From positions 1 through 34,454 of the forward strand of contig NZ_AJXL01000038.1 in the NCBI RefSeq assembly GCF_000264055.1: a stretch of 34,454 nucleotides of DNA, read 5' to 3'. The translations under genes were made by a program, and so were the position numbers. Position 1 is the first letter of the stretch; each line of letters opens with the position of its first letter. The DNA is from Flavobacterium sp. ACAM 123 (GTDB taxonomy: Bacteria; Bacteroidota; Bacteroidia; Flavobacteriales; Flavobacteriaceae). Positions 23,249-31,561 of the stretch are shown here, piece by piece. The notes beneath the pieces were generated by a model. That model was not told the origin of the DNA, did not search any database, and worked only from the letters and a program-made list of their open reading frames with translations.

Positions 23249-24541
23249 TTATGCGTGCATTAGTTCTTCAATTTCATCGACTTCAATAGGAATGTTGCGC
23301 ATCAAGTTGAATGGTTCGCCGCTTCCTTGAATTACGACATCGTCTTCGAGACGAATTCCAAAACCTTCAGCAGGAATATAAATTCCCGGTTCTACGGTGA
23401 AAACCATATTGGCTTGCATGGGTTCAGTCAGGATTCCGTAATCGTGGGTGTCTAGTCCCATATGGTGAGATGTTCCGTGCATGAAATATTTTTTATAAGC
23501 AGGCCATTCTGGGTTTTCGTTTTTCACGTCAGCTTTGTCGAGCAGGCCTAATCCAAGTAGCTCTGAAGTCATTAATTTACCCACTTCGATATGGTATTGT
23601 TTCCAAAGTGTTCCTGGAACAAGCATTTTAGTAGCCTCATTTTTAACGCGTAAAACGGCATTGTAAACTGCCTTTTGTCGGTCATTGTATTTCCCTGAAA
23701 CTGGAATGGTACGGGTCATATCACTAGAGTAATTTGCGTACTCGGCACCAGCATCAATTAAGATTAAATCACCTGATTTACATTGTTGGTTGTTTTCAAT
23801 ATAGTGCAATACGTTAGCATTGTTTCCTGAACCAATAATTGGCGTGTAGGCAAAACCTTTAGAGCGGTTGCGCGTAAATTCATAGATAAATTCAGCTTCG
23901 ATTTCGTACTCCATCACATTAGGTTTCACGAAAGACAAGACTCTTCTGAATCCTTTTTCGGTAATGGTACATGCTTGTTGTATTAGGTCTAGTTCTTCGC
24001 TTTCTTTTATAGACCGAATGCGTTGTAAAATTGGATTACTTTTTGCAACGGTATGTGCCGGATATTTCTCTTTCCACCATTTTACAAAGCGCGCTTCGCG
24101 TGTTTCAGTCTCTACTGCTGCTCTGTAATGTTCATTCGTGTTGATATAAATAGTCTCAGCATGAGTCATCATTTCAAATAATACTTTTTCAAAATCTTGC
24201 AGCCAATGCACTGTTTTTATCCCAGTAACGGCTAATGCTCGTTCTTTGGTTAGTTTTTCACCTTCCCAAACAGCTATATGGTCGTTTGTTTCTTTTAGAA
24301 ATAATATTTCTTTTTGGTGTTCGTATGGAGCGTCAGGAAACAATAATAAAATGCTCTCTTCCTGATCCACGCCGCTTAAGTAAAAAATATCGCGGCTCTG
24401 CTCAAACGGCATTGTGCTGTCAGCTCCTATTGGATAAATATCATTAGAGTTAAAAACGGCAACGCTTTTTGGCTTCATTTGAGCCATAAATTTACTGCGG
24501 TTTTTTATAAATAAGTCACGGTCAATTTGATGGTATTTCAT
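23249..24541 (-). CDS. pepP: Xaa-Pro aminopeptidase (M24B, aminopeptidase P)
   Basis: A dinuclear-metal peptidase that removes an N-terminal residue preceding proline. The 430 residues comprise the N-terminal creatinase-like domain (about 1-165, with DIFYLSGVDQEESILLLFPD) and the pita-bread catalytic domain. All five metal ligands are visible: Asp in ILIDAGAEY, Asp in YSSDMTRTIP, His in GTSHHMGLDTHD, Glu in VFTVEPGIYIP and Glu in GIRLEDDVV. No signal peptide, so cytoplasmic. An ATG start at 24541 with a TATTTTTG -7 box 29 bases upstream supports the start chosen. It has its own terminator. Confidence 0.95.
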   Translation of the reverse strand: MKYHQIDRDLFIKNRSKFMAQMKPKSVAVFNSNDIYPIGADSTMPFEQSRDIFYLSGVDQEESILLLFPDAPYEHQKEILFLKETNDHIAVWEGEKLTKERALAVTGIKTVHWLQDFEKVLFEMMTHAETIYINTNEHYRAAVETETREARFVKWWKEKYPAHTVAKSNPILQRIRSIKESEELDLIQQACTITEKGFRRVLSFVKPNVMEYEIEAEFIYEFTRNRSKGFAYTPIIGSGNNANVLHYIENNQQCKSGDLILIDAGAEYANYSSDMTRTIPVSGKYNDRQKAVYNAVLRVKNEATKMLVPGTLWKQYHIEVGKLMTSELLGLGLLDKADVKNENPEWPAYKKYFMHGTSHHMGLDTHDYGILTEPMQANMVFTVEPGIYIPAEGFGIRLEDDVVIQGSGEPFNLMRNIPIEVDEIEELMHA

Positions 24542-24570
24542 GTTTTTTCTATTTAATCTTTATAATGACT

Positions 24571-24578
24571 CAAAAATA
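24571..24578 (-). promoter_or_regulatory. -7 box for pepP
   Basis: Minus-strand TATTTTTG, an exact TAnnTTTG match, giving a leader of about 25 bases. No clear -33 element. Confidence 0.5.
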
Positions 24579-25036
24579 CTAAGATTTAATCGTTTTTAGT
24601 TGCGAGTTGTACCTTTTTATATAAAAAAATAGAAATAATAGTGATGTAAAACTTTACTTTTAAACTGATGTGCTTTTGGCATAATACCGATTAAGTACTC
24701 CATATAGAGCAATAGAAATTGGAGGGTTTTCATGGTATATCTCCGTTAGATCTGACCTATATTAGATCAAACAGCAGCTGCAATTAGGAAAAGTAGGACA
24801 AAGACTATTTAGACCTGAGGAGCTTCTCTAGCGTTTTTCATGGCAATTGTAGATGATGTCTCGCGGTTGCGGTGTTTTTGTTAGCGTGAGAATTGGTCAT
24901 TCTAACGAAATTTAAATGTATATCTCTTTGAAATCGGTTTTTTTTGGAAGGCTCTTTCTTTCTATTCGTAAGTCTAATAAATTTTCGATTGTTTTGTTCT
25001 GGTAGCGCCGTTACAATTCGATTTTTATAAAAAATG

Positions 25037-25071
25037 TACGAAATGTTTTTCGTAAAAAAAGCGAACGTTCG
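25037..25071. promoter_or_regulatory. Two perfect inverted repeats upstream of the XRE regulator
   Basis: TACGAAA-TGTT-TTTCGTA (25037-25054), seven pairs, followed by the 10-base perfect palindrome CGAACGTTCG (25062-25071). They end 21 bases before the -33 box. Their symmetry and position suit a dimeric regulator, possibly autoregulation by the downstream protein. Confidence 0.5.
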
Positions 25072-25091
25072 AGAAAGATGCAAAACCCTTT

Positions 25092-25124
25092 TTTGTGTCA
25101 TTTTTCTTTTTTAGCGTATCTTTG
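25092..25124 (+). promoter_or_regulatory. Promoter of the XRE regulator gene
   Basis: TTTG (25092-25095), 21 bases, TATCTTTG (25117-25124). This matches both consensus boxes and leaves a leader of about 88 bases, longer than for most genes here. Confidence 0.55.
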
Positions 25125-25218
25125 AAAAAATGAAAGGAACGTAAGGGAAAAGCAATGTTATTGTCTGCTATTTTTTTCAAAATAAAGATTCTTTTACAAA
25201 GACAAATAGTATCTTCAC

Positions 25219-26700
25219 ATGGCTGTAGAAAAAGAATATATAAAGTTGATTTTTGGGCTTAAGCTAAAACAAGCCCGTACTAATAAAAATTTATCGTTAT
25301 TTGGCTTAGCCAAAATCACTGATCTTTCAAAATCGTATTTGAACGAAATTGAAAAAGGGAAAAAATATCCAAAGACCGATAAAATTATTCTTTTATCAGA
25401 AAAGCTGGATGTATCCTACGATCAGATGGTCTCTTTGAAGTTGGATAATAATCTGGCGCCTATTGGCGAAATCTTAAAATCGGGAATTCTTAAGGAAATC
25501 CCTTTAGATATTTTTGGAATCCAAGAAAATGACCTTATTGATATCATCGCTAATGCTCCGGCAAAAGTAAATGCTTTTATCAGCACGATTATCGAGATAG
25601 CGCAACACTATAATTTAACTAGAGAAAGCTTTTTCCTGGCCGCTTTGCGCTCGTATCAAGAGGCACATAACAATTATTTTGAGGATCTGGAACAGAAAGT
25701 GTTGGACTTCTCAAAAGCATTCCAAATAAATATAAACACTAAGATTTCAATAGAAGACTTGACTGCTGTATTAAAAGAAGAATATGGCTATAAGATTCAA
25801 GAAATTGCTTTTTCAGAGCAAGAAGAGTTAGGAGATTTACGGTCTATATACGTTCCAAAGAGCAAAACCTTATTGCTTTCAATGGATATCGATCAACAAC
25901 AAAAGGCGTTTATTCTAGCTAAAGAAATTGCTTATAATTACCTGGAAATTACCGAAAGACTTTACACTTTTAGTTGGATTAAATTTGATAATTTTGATCA
26001 GGTCTTAAATAATTTTTATGCTTCTTACTTTGCTGGTGCACTGTTAATTCCAAGAAAACAATTGGTCAGCGAGTTAAATTTATTCTTGGTTAAAACCAAT
26101 CCGAAGCCACAAGAAATGGTGGAGTTAATGGGCAAGTTTAACGTATCTCCGGAATCATTTTACCAACGATTAACAAATATTTTACCAAAAGATTTCCAGT
26201 TAAAAAACATATTTTTCCTTCGGTTATCGCATAAACGAGGAGCAGATACCTATCAGATTAAAAAGGAGTTGCATATCACCAATCAGCAGGAGCCGCATGC
26301 CAATGAAATGAACGAGCATTATTGCCGCCGGTGGATATCTGTTAAAACAATCGAGCAAGCCATAATACGGAATAGTAGTCATTATTTTGATGCACAAATT
26401 TCGAGGTATGAAAACAGCGGTAATGAGTTTTTTGTTTTTTCATCAGCGACCGAAGATCCTTTCAAAAAAGATTGCTTGAGAAGCATTTCTGTGGGGATTT
26501 TGATTTCTGCGAGTGTGAAGAAAAAAATAAAATTTATAGATAATAAGTCTATTAAAAAACAAATTGTCGGCGTGACTTGTGAAACTTGCGCAGTAAAAAA
26601 CTGTGAAGAAAGAGCTTCGGCTCCAATTCAATTAGAGCTCAAAACCCGAAATGAAAATACGGATCTTATTGTTCAAAAATACATGACTAAATTTAGTTAG
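25219..26700 (+). CDS. XRE-family regulator with RamB/ScfR-like C-terminal domain
   Basis: A 493-residue transcription factor. An N-terminal helix-turn-helix occupies about residues 8-65 (LKQARTNKNLSLFGLAKIT, then LSKSYLNEIEKGKKYPKTDK). A central IrrE/ImmA-like region (about 210-310, with QQQKAFILAKEIAYNYLEI and FYASYFAGALLIPRK) lacks an HEXXH zinc site. The C-terminal ScfR-like domain ends with a cysteine cluster (CETCAVKNC, about 453-461). This architecture is that of RamB and the short-chain-fatty-acyl regulators, which control acetate, propionate or glyoxylate-cycle genes. It lies immediately upstream of the succinate dehydrogenase operon, consistent with central carbon control. The target genes are inferred. 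Confidence 0.85.
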   Translation: MAVEKEYIKLIFGLKLKQARTNKNLSLFGLAKITDLSKSYLNEIEKGKKYPKTDKIILLSEKLDVSYDQMVSLKLDNNLAPIGEILKSGILKEIPLDIFGIQENDLIDIIANAPAKVNAFISTIIEIAQHYNLTRESFFLAALRSYQEAHNNYFEDLEQKVLDFSKAFQININTKISIEDLTAVLKEEYGYKIQEIAFSEQEELGDLRSIYVPKSKTLLLSMDIDQQQKAFILAKEIAYNYLEITERLYTFSWIKFDNFDQVLNNFYASYFAGALLIPRKQLVSELNLFLVKTNPKPQEMVELMGKFNVSPESFYQRLTNILPKDFQLKNIFFLRLSHKRGADTYQIKKELHITNQQEPHANEMNEHYCRRWISVKTIEQAIIRNSSHYFDAQISRYENSGNEFFVFSSATEDPFKKDCLRSISVGILISASVKKKIKFIDNKSIKKQIVGVTCETCAVKNCEERASAPIQLELKTRNENTDLIVQKYMTKFS

Positions 26701-27013
26701 TAGACCCAAATGAGTGTTATTATTTCGATTATTGGTAAATATGGTTTTTTTAGTTTGTGAGGGATTAGGGTCTTTGAAGTCCAGGAAAAATTAGATTAAA
26801 TATGTTTTTGTTATAATCTGCTATTTTAAAAATAATTTAAAAAGAAAGTAAAATATTCTAACTAGTTGTAAATGTTTTATTTAAGGGTTTTATGAGTGCC
26901 CCAATTTCAAAAAAAATATACTTTAAAATCATTATAAATAAGGGCGAAAAGGTTGTAGTTGCAGTCAATTTGCTGTAATTTTGTACTATTCGTAAAACAA
27001 ATTATTAAATCTT
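26701..27013. other. 313-base spacer upstream of sdhC
   Basis: No gene seen. Very AT-rich. A weak AGACCC/GGGTCT pair (26702-26707 and 26768-26773) could be part of a 3' structure for the XRE gene, but its loop is 60 bases. The sdh promoter lies at the right end. Confidence 0.5.
26953..26983 (+). promoter_or_regulatory. Promoter of the sdhCAB operon
   Basis: TTG (26953-26955), 20 bases, TAATTTTG (26976-26983), with the sdhC ATG 30 bases further on. Both boxes and spacing fit the Bacteroidetes consensus. Confidence 0.65.
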
Positions 27014-27679
27014 ATGGCACAATCTGCATTATTGAAGTCGTCGATAGCTAAAAAAGTGGCTATGGCGCTTTCAGGAATTTTTTTAATGCTGTTCTTAGCA
27101 CAGCATTTTTTCATTAATATTACTTCGGTATTTAGTCCTGATACTTTTAATTTACTATCCCATTTTATGGGTAACAATCCCCTAGTTCAATATGTAATCC
27201 AGCCAATTTTAATCGTAGGTGTTGTTTTTCATTTTATCATGGGATTTGTTTTGGATTACAAGAATAGGAAAGCAAGACCGATAGCTTATGTTAAAAATAA
27301 TGGAGGAGCTAATTCATCTTGGTTTTCAAGAAATATGATTTTATCAGGTTCAGTTATTTTAGCCTTTTTGGGACTTCATTTTTATGACTTCTGGGTGCCA
27401 GAAATGGTTTACAAATACGTTGAAGTAAATCCGCTGGATTCAACAAGATATTTCCATGAATTAGCGGAGAAATTTGAAAGTCCAGTGCGTACCGCAATCT
27501 ACTGTGTATCATTTGTACTTTTGTCATTGCACTTATTGCATGGTTTTAATTCTTCAATGCAGTCAGTTGGTTTCAATAATAAATATTCGAAAGCACTACA
27601 CAAATTAGGATATGCTTATGCAATTGTGATTCCAGTAGGGTTCATTTTCATTGCATTATTTCATCATTTCAATCATTAA
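27014..27679 (+). CDS. sdhC: Succinate dehydrogenase cytochrome b subunit, b558 type
   Basis: The membrane anchor of complex II (succinate:menaquinone oxidoreductase), passing electrons through haem b to menaquinone. At 221 residues it is the single-subunit, five-helix type. Helices lie at about 16-38, 60-82, 105-125, 155-178 and 195-218. Candidate haem-ligand histidines occur in AQHFFINI, VVFHFIMG, GLHFYDFW and SLHLLHGF, enough for the di-haem arrangement. It is first in the operon, 12 bases before sdhA. Confidence 0.95.
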   Translation: MAQSALLKSSIAKKVAMALSGIFLMLFLAQHFFINITSVFSPDTFNLLSHFMGNNPLVQYVIQPILIVGVVFHFIMGFVLDYKNRKARPIAYVKNNGGANSSWFSRNMILSGSVILAFLGLHFYDFWVPEMVYKYVEVNPLDSTRYFHELAEKFESPVRTAIYCVSFVLLSLHLLHGFNSSMQSVGFNNKYSKALHKLGYAYAIVIPVGFIFIALFHHFNH

Positions 27680-27691
27680 TATTCAATTATA

Positions 27692-29693
27692 ATGGCATTA
27701 GACTCAAAAATTCCAAATGGTCCGATTTCGGACAAATGGACAAATTATAAAAATCACATTAATCTTGTTAATCCTGCTAACAAACGAAACCTTGATGTTA
27801 TCGTTGTTGGAACTGGATTAGCTGGAGGTTCTGCTTCCGCAACATTAGCAGAATTAGGATATAACGTAAAATCTTTCTGTTTCCAAGATTCACCACGTCG
27901 CGCGCACTCTATTGCAGCACAAGGTGGAATTAACGCAGCAAAAAACTACCAAGGTGACGGAGATTCCGTTTTTAGGTTGTTTTATGAGACCGTAAAAGGA
28001 GGGGATTATCGTGCACGTGAATCAAACGTACATCGTCTTGCCGAAGTTTCTGCTAACATCATTGATCAGTGCGTATCTCAAGGGGTTCCGTTGGCACGTG
28101 AGTATGGAGGTTTGTTAGATAATCGCTCTTTTGGAGGGACGCTTGTTTCGAGAACCTTTTATGCAAAAGGGCAAACTGGGCAACAGTTACTTTTAGGAGC
28201 TTACTCTGCAATGAACCGTCAGATAGGACGTGGAAAAATAAAAATGCACCACCGTCACGAAATGCTTGATTTAGTTATCGTGAATGGAAAAGCAAGAGGT
28301 ATTATCGCTCGTAACTTGGTTACTGGTGAAATTGAAAGACATTCTGCTCATGCAGTAGTAATTGCTTCAGGAGGATATGGAAACGTATTTTTTCTATCAA
28401 CCAATGCAATGGGAAGTAACGCGACAGCAGCTTGGAAAATACAACAAAAAAGGAGCTTTTTTTGCAAATCCTTGTTATACACAGATTCACCCCACCTGCA
28501 TCCCTGTTTCAGGAGATCATCAATCGAAACTGACTTTGATGTCAGAATCATTGCGTAATGACGGTCGTATCTGGGTTCCTGCTAAACTAGAAGATGCACA
28601 AGCGATTCGTGATGGGAAGAAAAAACCAACAGAATTATCTGAAGAAGATAGAGATTATTATTTAGAGAGAAGATATCCTTCTTTTGGGAATCTTGTTCCT
28701 CGTGATGTTGCTTCTCGTGCTGCAAAAGAAAGAAGTGATGCCGGTTTTGGGGTTAATAAAACAGGAGAAGCGGTTTATTTAGATTTTGCTGCCGCAATAC
28801 AGCGCTACGGAAAAGAGCAAGCCTATATAAAAGGATTAGATGCGAGTGATGAAAAACTTATCATAGAATTAGGGGCTGCGATAGTTGCTAACAAATATGG
28901 TAACCTGTTTCAAATGTATTACAAGATTGTAGATGAAGATCCATACAAAACTCCAATGATGATTTACCCTGCGGTACATTATACGATGGGTGGAACTTGG
29001 GTTGATTATAATTTACAAACAACAATTCCAGGTTGTTTCTCTATTGGAGAATCAAACTTTTCAGATCACGGAGCAAACAGACTAGGGGCTTCGGCCTTGA
29101 TGCAAGGCTTAGCAGATGGTTATTTTGTTCTTCCTTATACTATAGGAGATTATTTATCACCAGACATTAAAATGGGACCAATACCTACAGATTCTCCAGA
29201 GTTTGAGGCGGCAGAAAAAGGAGTGATAGAGCAGATTGAAAAATTCATGAACAACAACGGAACACATTCTGTGGACTATTTCCACAGGAAATTAGGAAAA
29301 ATAATGTGGGATAAAGTTGGGATGGCTAGGAATGCTGAAGGATTAAACGAGGCGATCGTAGAAATCGCTGCTTTACGTGAAGAGTTTTACAAAGACGTAA
29401 AAGTACCGGGAACGGATAAAGGATTCAACCAAGAATTAGAAAAAGCAGCTCGTGTTGCAGATTTTCTTGAATTGGGAGAGTTGTTTGCTAAGGATGCATT
29501 GCACCGTAATGAATCTTGTGGAGGTCACTTCCGTGAAGAATATCAAACGGCAGATGGAGAAGCAACGCGTGATGATGAGAACTTTGCTTATGTAGCTGCA
29601 TGGGAGTACAAAGGAAAACCAAGTGATGCTGTTTTACATAAAGAAGCGTTGGTTTTTGATAATGTTAAATTGGTAACTCGTAGTTATAAATAG
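27692..29693 (+). pseudogene. sdhA: Succinate dehydrogenase flavoprotein subunit, frameshifted in this sequence
   Basis: SdhA oxidises succinate to fumarate through covalent FAD. The gene is complete in content but split: the N-terminal frame is 27692-28558 (288 codons, the last 40 or so out of frame) and the C-terminal part is in the +1 frame to 29693. Deleting one A at 28443/28444 changes the local codons to encode W-K-I-H-K-K-G-A, then [19 protein letters not shown], the conserved substrate region, and restores a 666-residue protein. Before the break are the FAD site [19 protein letters not shown] and the flavinylation motif [10 protein letters not shown]; after it come [10 protein letters not shown] and HYTMGG. 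If real, the mutation removes the active site; a sequencing error is at least as likely. Confidence 0.9.
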
Positions 29694-29769
29694 TAATTAG
29701 CTAAACCTAGAGTGCCGTACGGTCGAAGGGATGTAGGTATTAGATTTGCTAATTTCAAAATTAAAAAAT

Positions 29770-30516
29770 ATGAAACTTAAATTAAAAATATGGCGTCAAA
29801 AAAACGCCCAAGATAAAGGAGCAATGGTCGATTATCAAATCGATGGAATTGAGCCGGATATGTCATTTCTTGAAATGCTTGACGTATTTAATGAGGATCT
29901 AAGTAACAAAGGAGGACAGCCAGTTTCATTTGATCATGACTGCCGCGAAGGAATTTGCGGAATGTGTTCTTTGTATATTAACGGAGAGGCACACGGACCA
30001 GATAGAGGTGTGACCACTTGTCAATTGCATATGCGTATGTTTAACGATGGAGATACGATCACAATCGAGCCCTTCCGTGCAGCTGCATTTCCAGTGGTAA
30101 AAGATTTAGTTGTTGATAGAAGCGCATTTGATAGAATTCAACACGCAGGAGGTTTTATATCTGTCAATACTTCAGGTAATCCTGTTGATGCAAATTCAAT
30201 TCCGATTAACAAAGAAGATGCTGATTCTGCTTTTGATGCGGCTACTTGTATTGGTTGTGGTGCTTGTGTTGCTAGTTGTAAAAACTCATCAGCGATGTTG
30301 TTTGTTGCGGCAAAAGTATCTCAATATGCATTATTGCCTCAAGGTAGAATTGAAGCGACTGATCGTGTGCTAAATATGGTAAGTCAAATGGATGCAGAAG
30401 GTTTTGGTAACTGTACAAATACAGGAGCTTGTGAAGTAGAATGTCCTAAAGGAATTTCTTTAGAAAACATCGCTCGTATGAACAGAGAGTATTTGAGTGC
30501 AAGCTTAAAAGGATAA
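29770..30516 (+). CDS. sdhB: Succinate dehydrogenase iron-sulfur subunit
   Basis: It carries electrons from SdhA FAD to SdhC haem through three clusters. From the ATG at 29770 it has 248 residues ([10 protein letters not shown]); an in-frame TTG at 29746 is possible but unlikely. The 2Fe-2S cysteines are in CREGICGMC plus a later TTCQLH, the 4Fe-4S site is [11 protein letters not shown] and the 3Fe-4S site includes [12 protein letters not shown]. All expected cysteines are present. It follows sdhA after a 76-base spacer that contains the palindrome CCGTACGG (29715-29722), and it is followed by an operon terminator. Confidence 0.95.
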   Translation: MKLKLKIWRQKNAQDKGAMVDYQIDGIEPDMSFLEMLDVFNEDLSNKGGQPVSFDHDCREGICGMCSLYINGEAHGPDRGVTTCQLHMRMFNDGDTITIEPFRAAAFPVVKDLVVDRSAFDRIQHAGGFISVNTSGNPVDANSIPINKEDADSAFDAATCIGCGACVASCKNSSAMLFVAAKVSQYALLPQGRIEATDRVLNMVSQMDAEGFGNCTNTGACEVECPKGISLENIARMNREYLSASLKG

Positions 30517-30544
30517 TTTAGATTAATAGTGTCTTATATATAAA

Positions 30545-30577
30545 AAAACGCATTCATTCATTTGGGTGCGTTTTCTT
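30545..30577 (+). terminator. Rho-independent terminator of the sdh operon
   Basis: AAAACGCA (30545-30552) pairs with TGCGTTTT (30567-30574), eight pairs around a 14-base loop, with T-rich DNA following. Confidence 0.8.
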
Positions 30578-30614
30578 TGATTATGGGCTGTCCTCTGTCT
30601 CTTCAAAAATGACG

Positions 30615-30690
30615 ATACAAGGACGGGCTATACGCTTCAATCTTTTATCTCATTGCATAAACGGATTTTCACTTCTATCCCTCATCCAAG
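30615..30690 (+). repeat. Dispersed intergenic hairpin repeat, copy 2
   Basis: It shares GGATTTTCACTTCTATC (30663-30679) exactly with copy 1 (8356-8372), and GCTATACGCTTCAATCTTTT (30627-30646) matches copy 1 at 17 of 20 bases. The central stem is shorter by nine bases and poorly paired, so this copy looks degenerate. It lies between the sdh terminator and the nitrilase gene. Confidence 0.7.
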
Positions 30691-30784
30691 GATTCTAGCA
30701 TTCTAAAATTTTTTGTTTTACAAAATTTGAAATCTACATATTGTTAAGAAGACTATTTTTTTATCTTTATCAAAATCAACAATT

Positions 30785-31552
30785 ATGAAAGTAGCCTTAA
30801 TTCAAGCCTTAATAATTTGGGAAAACCCTAAGGAAAATAGAACCTATTTTGAAGCCGAAATAAATACGATTCTTGGCGCCGTTGATTTAATAGTGCTTCC
30901 TGAAATGTTTAGTACTGGTTTTACAATGAATCCAAGCGCTGTTGCAGAGACGATGCAAGGCGAAACGATATTGTGGCTGCAATCTTTGGCGAAAGCCAAA
31001 AACGCGGCAATAACAGGAAGTATCGTGATTGAAGAAAACGCTAATTATTATAACCGTATGGTATTTGTTTTTCCTTCAGGAGAAATTCAACATTATGATA
31101 AAAGGCATTTATTTACACTATCGGGTGAAGACAAGGTCTATACAAGAGGAACTCAAAAATTAATTGTGGATTATTTAGGATGGAAAATTTGTCCTTTTGT
31201 ATGTTATGATTTACGATTTCCAGTTTTTTCCAGAAATACAGATGATTACGATTTACTTATCTACGTAGCTAGCTGGCCAAAAACTAGAATTAATGCTTGG
31301 GATACCCTTATTAAAGCGCGTGCCATAGAAAATATGAGTTATGCCATTGGTGTAAATAGAGTGGGAGAGGACGATAATGGGTATGAATATACCGGTCACT
31401 CACAGCTTGTTGATTACTTGGGCGTTTATGTGATAGAGCCAAAGGAGACGGAGGGGGTTCTACTTGCTACTTTAGATAAATCAAAAATGCTTGAAGTGCG
31501 TCAGAAGCTTGACTTTTTAAGTGATAAAGATGTTTTTGAAATTAAGGGTTAG
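30785..31552 (+). CDS. Nitrilase-superfamily omega-amidase (YafV-like)
   Basis: A carbon-nitrogen hydrolase of 255 residues with the complete catalytic triad: Glu40 in LPEMFSTGF, Lys106 in YDKRHLF and Cys140 in FVCYDLRFP. The wording LPEMFSTGFTMNP and CYDLRFPVFSRN points to the YafV/omega-amidase branch, which hydrolyses alpha-ketoglutaramate and similar amides and so repairs products of glutamine transaminases. No signal peptide. It stands alone, and its stop is nine bases from the end of the convergent lipoprotein gene. Only a weak TATCTTTA lies just upstream as a -7 candidate. Confidence 0.9.
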   Translation: MKVALIQALIIWENPKENRTYFEAEINTILGAVDLIVLPEMFSTGFTMNPSAVAETMQGETILWLQSLAKAKNAAITGSIVIEENANYYNRMVFVFPSGEIQHYDKRHLFTLSGEDKVYTRGTQKLIVDYLGWKICPFVCYDLRFPVFSRNTDDYDLLIYVASWPKTRINAWDTLIKARAIENMSYAIGVNRVGEDDNGYEYTGHSQLVDYLGVYVIEPKETEGVLLATLDKSKMLEVRQKLDFLSDKDVFEIKG

Positions 31553-31561
31553 AAAACACTA

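Larger units (their letters stand above)
24542..25218. other. 677-base spacer between pepP and the XRE regulator
   Basis: The longest gap in the window. No convincing gene is seen. An 87-codon minus-strand frame (24838-25101) has no recognisable domain, overlaps the regulatory repeats and is probably chance. The left half (about 24600-24840) shows nothing I can interpret. The right end holds two perfect inverted repeats and a good promoter for the XRE gene. I looked for remains of a malate synthase gene, which can neighbour such regulators, and found none. Confidence 0.5.

Noticed and set aside
24838..25101. 87-codon minus-strand open frame in the long spacer before the XRE regulator
   Set aside because: No domain, basic and irregular composition, and it overlaps the palindromes and promoter of the XRE gene on the other strand. 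Chance in AT-rich DNA is more likely.
25130..25218. Micro-ORFs in the XRE leader (ATG at 25130 with a stop four codons on; ATG at 25155)
   Set aside because: Short ATG-stop pairs are expected by chance and there is no ribosome-binding signal or conserved peptide.
28433..28460. Programmed ribosomal frameshifting in sdhA at the AAAAAAGG run
   Set aside because: The required shift is +1, while slippery A-runs usually give -1. Deleting one specific A restores the conserved residues exactly, so an indel explains it better.
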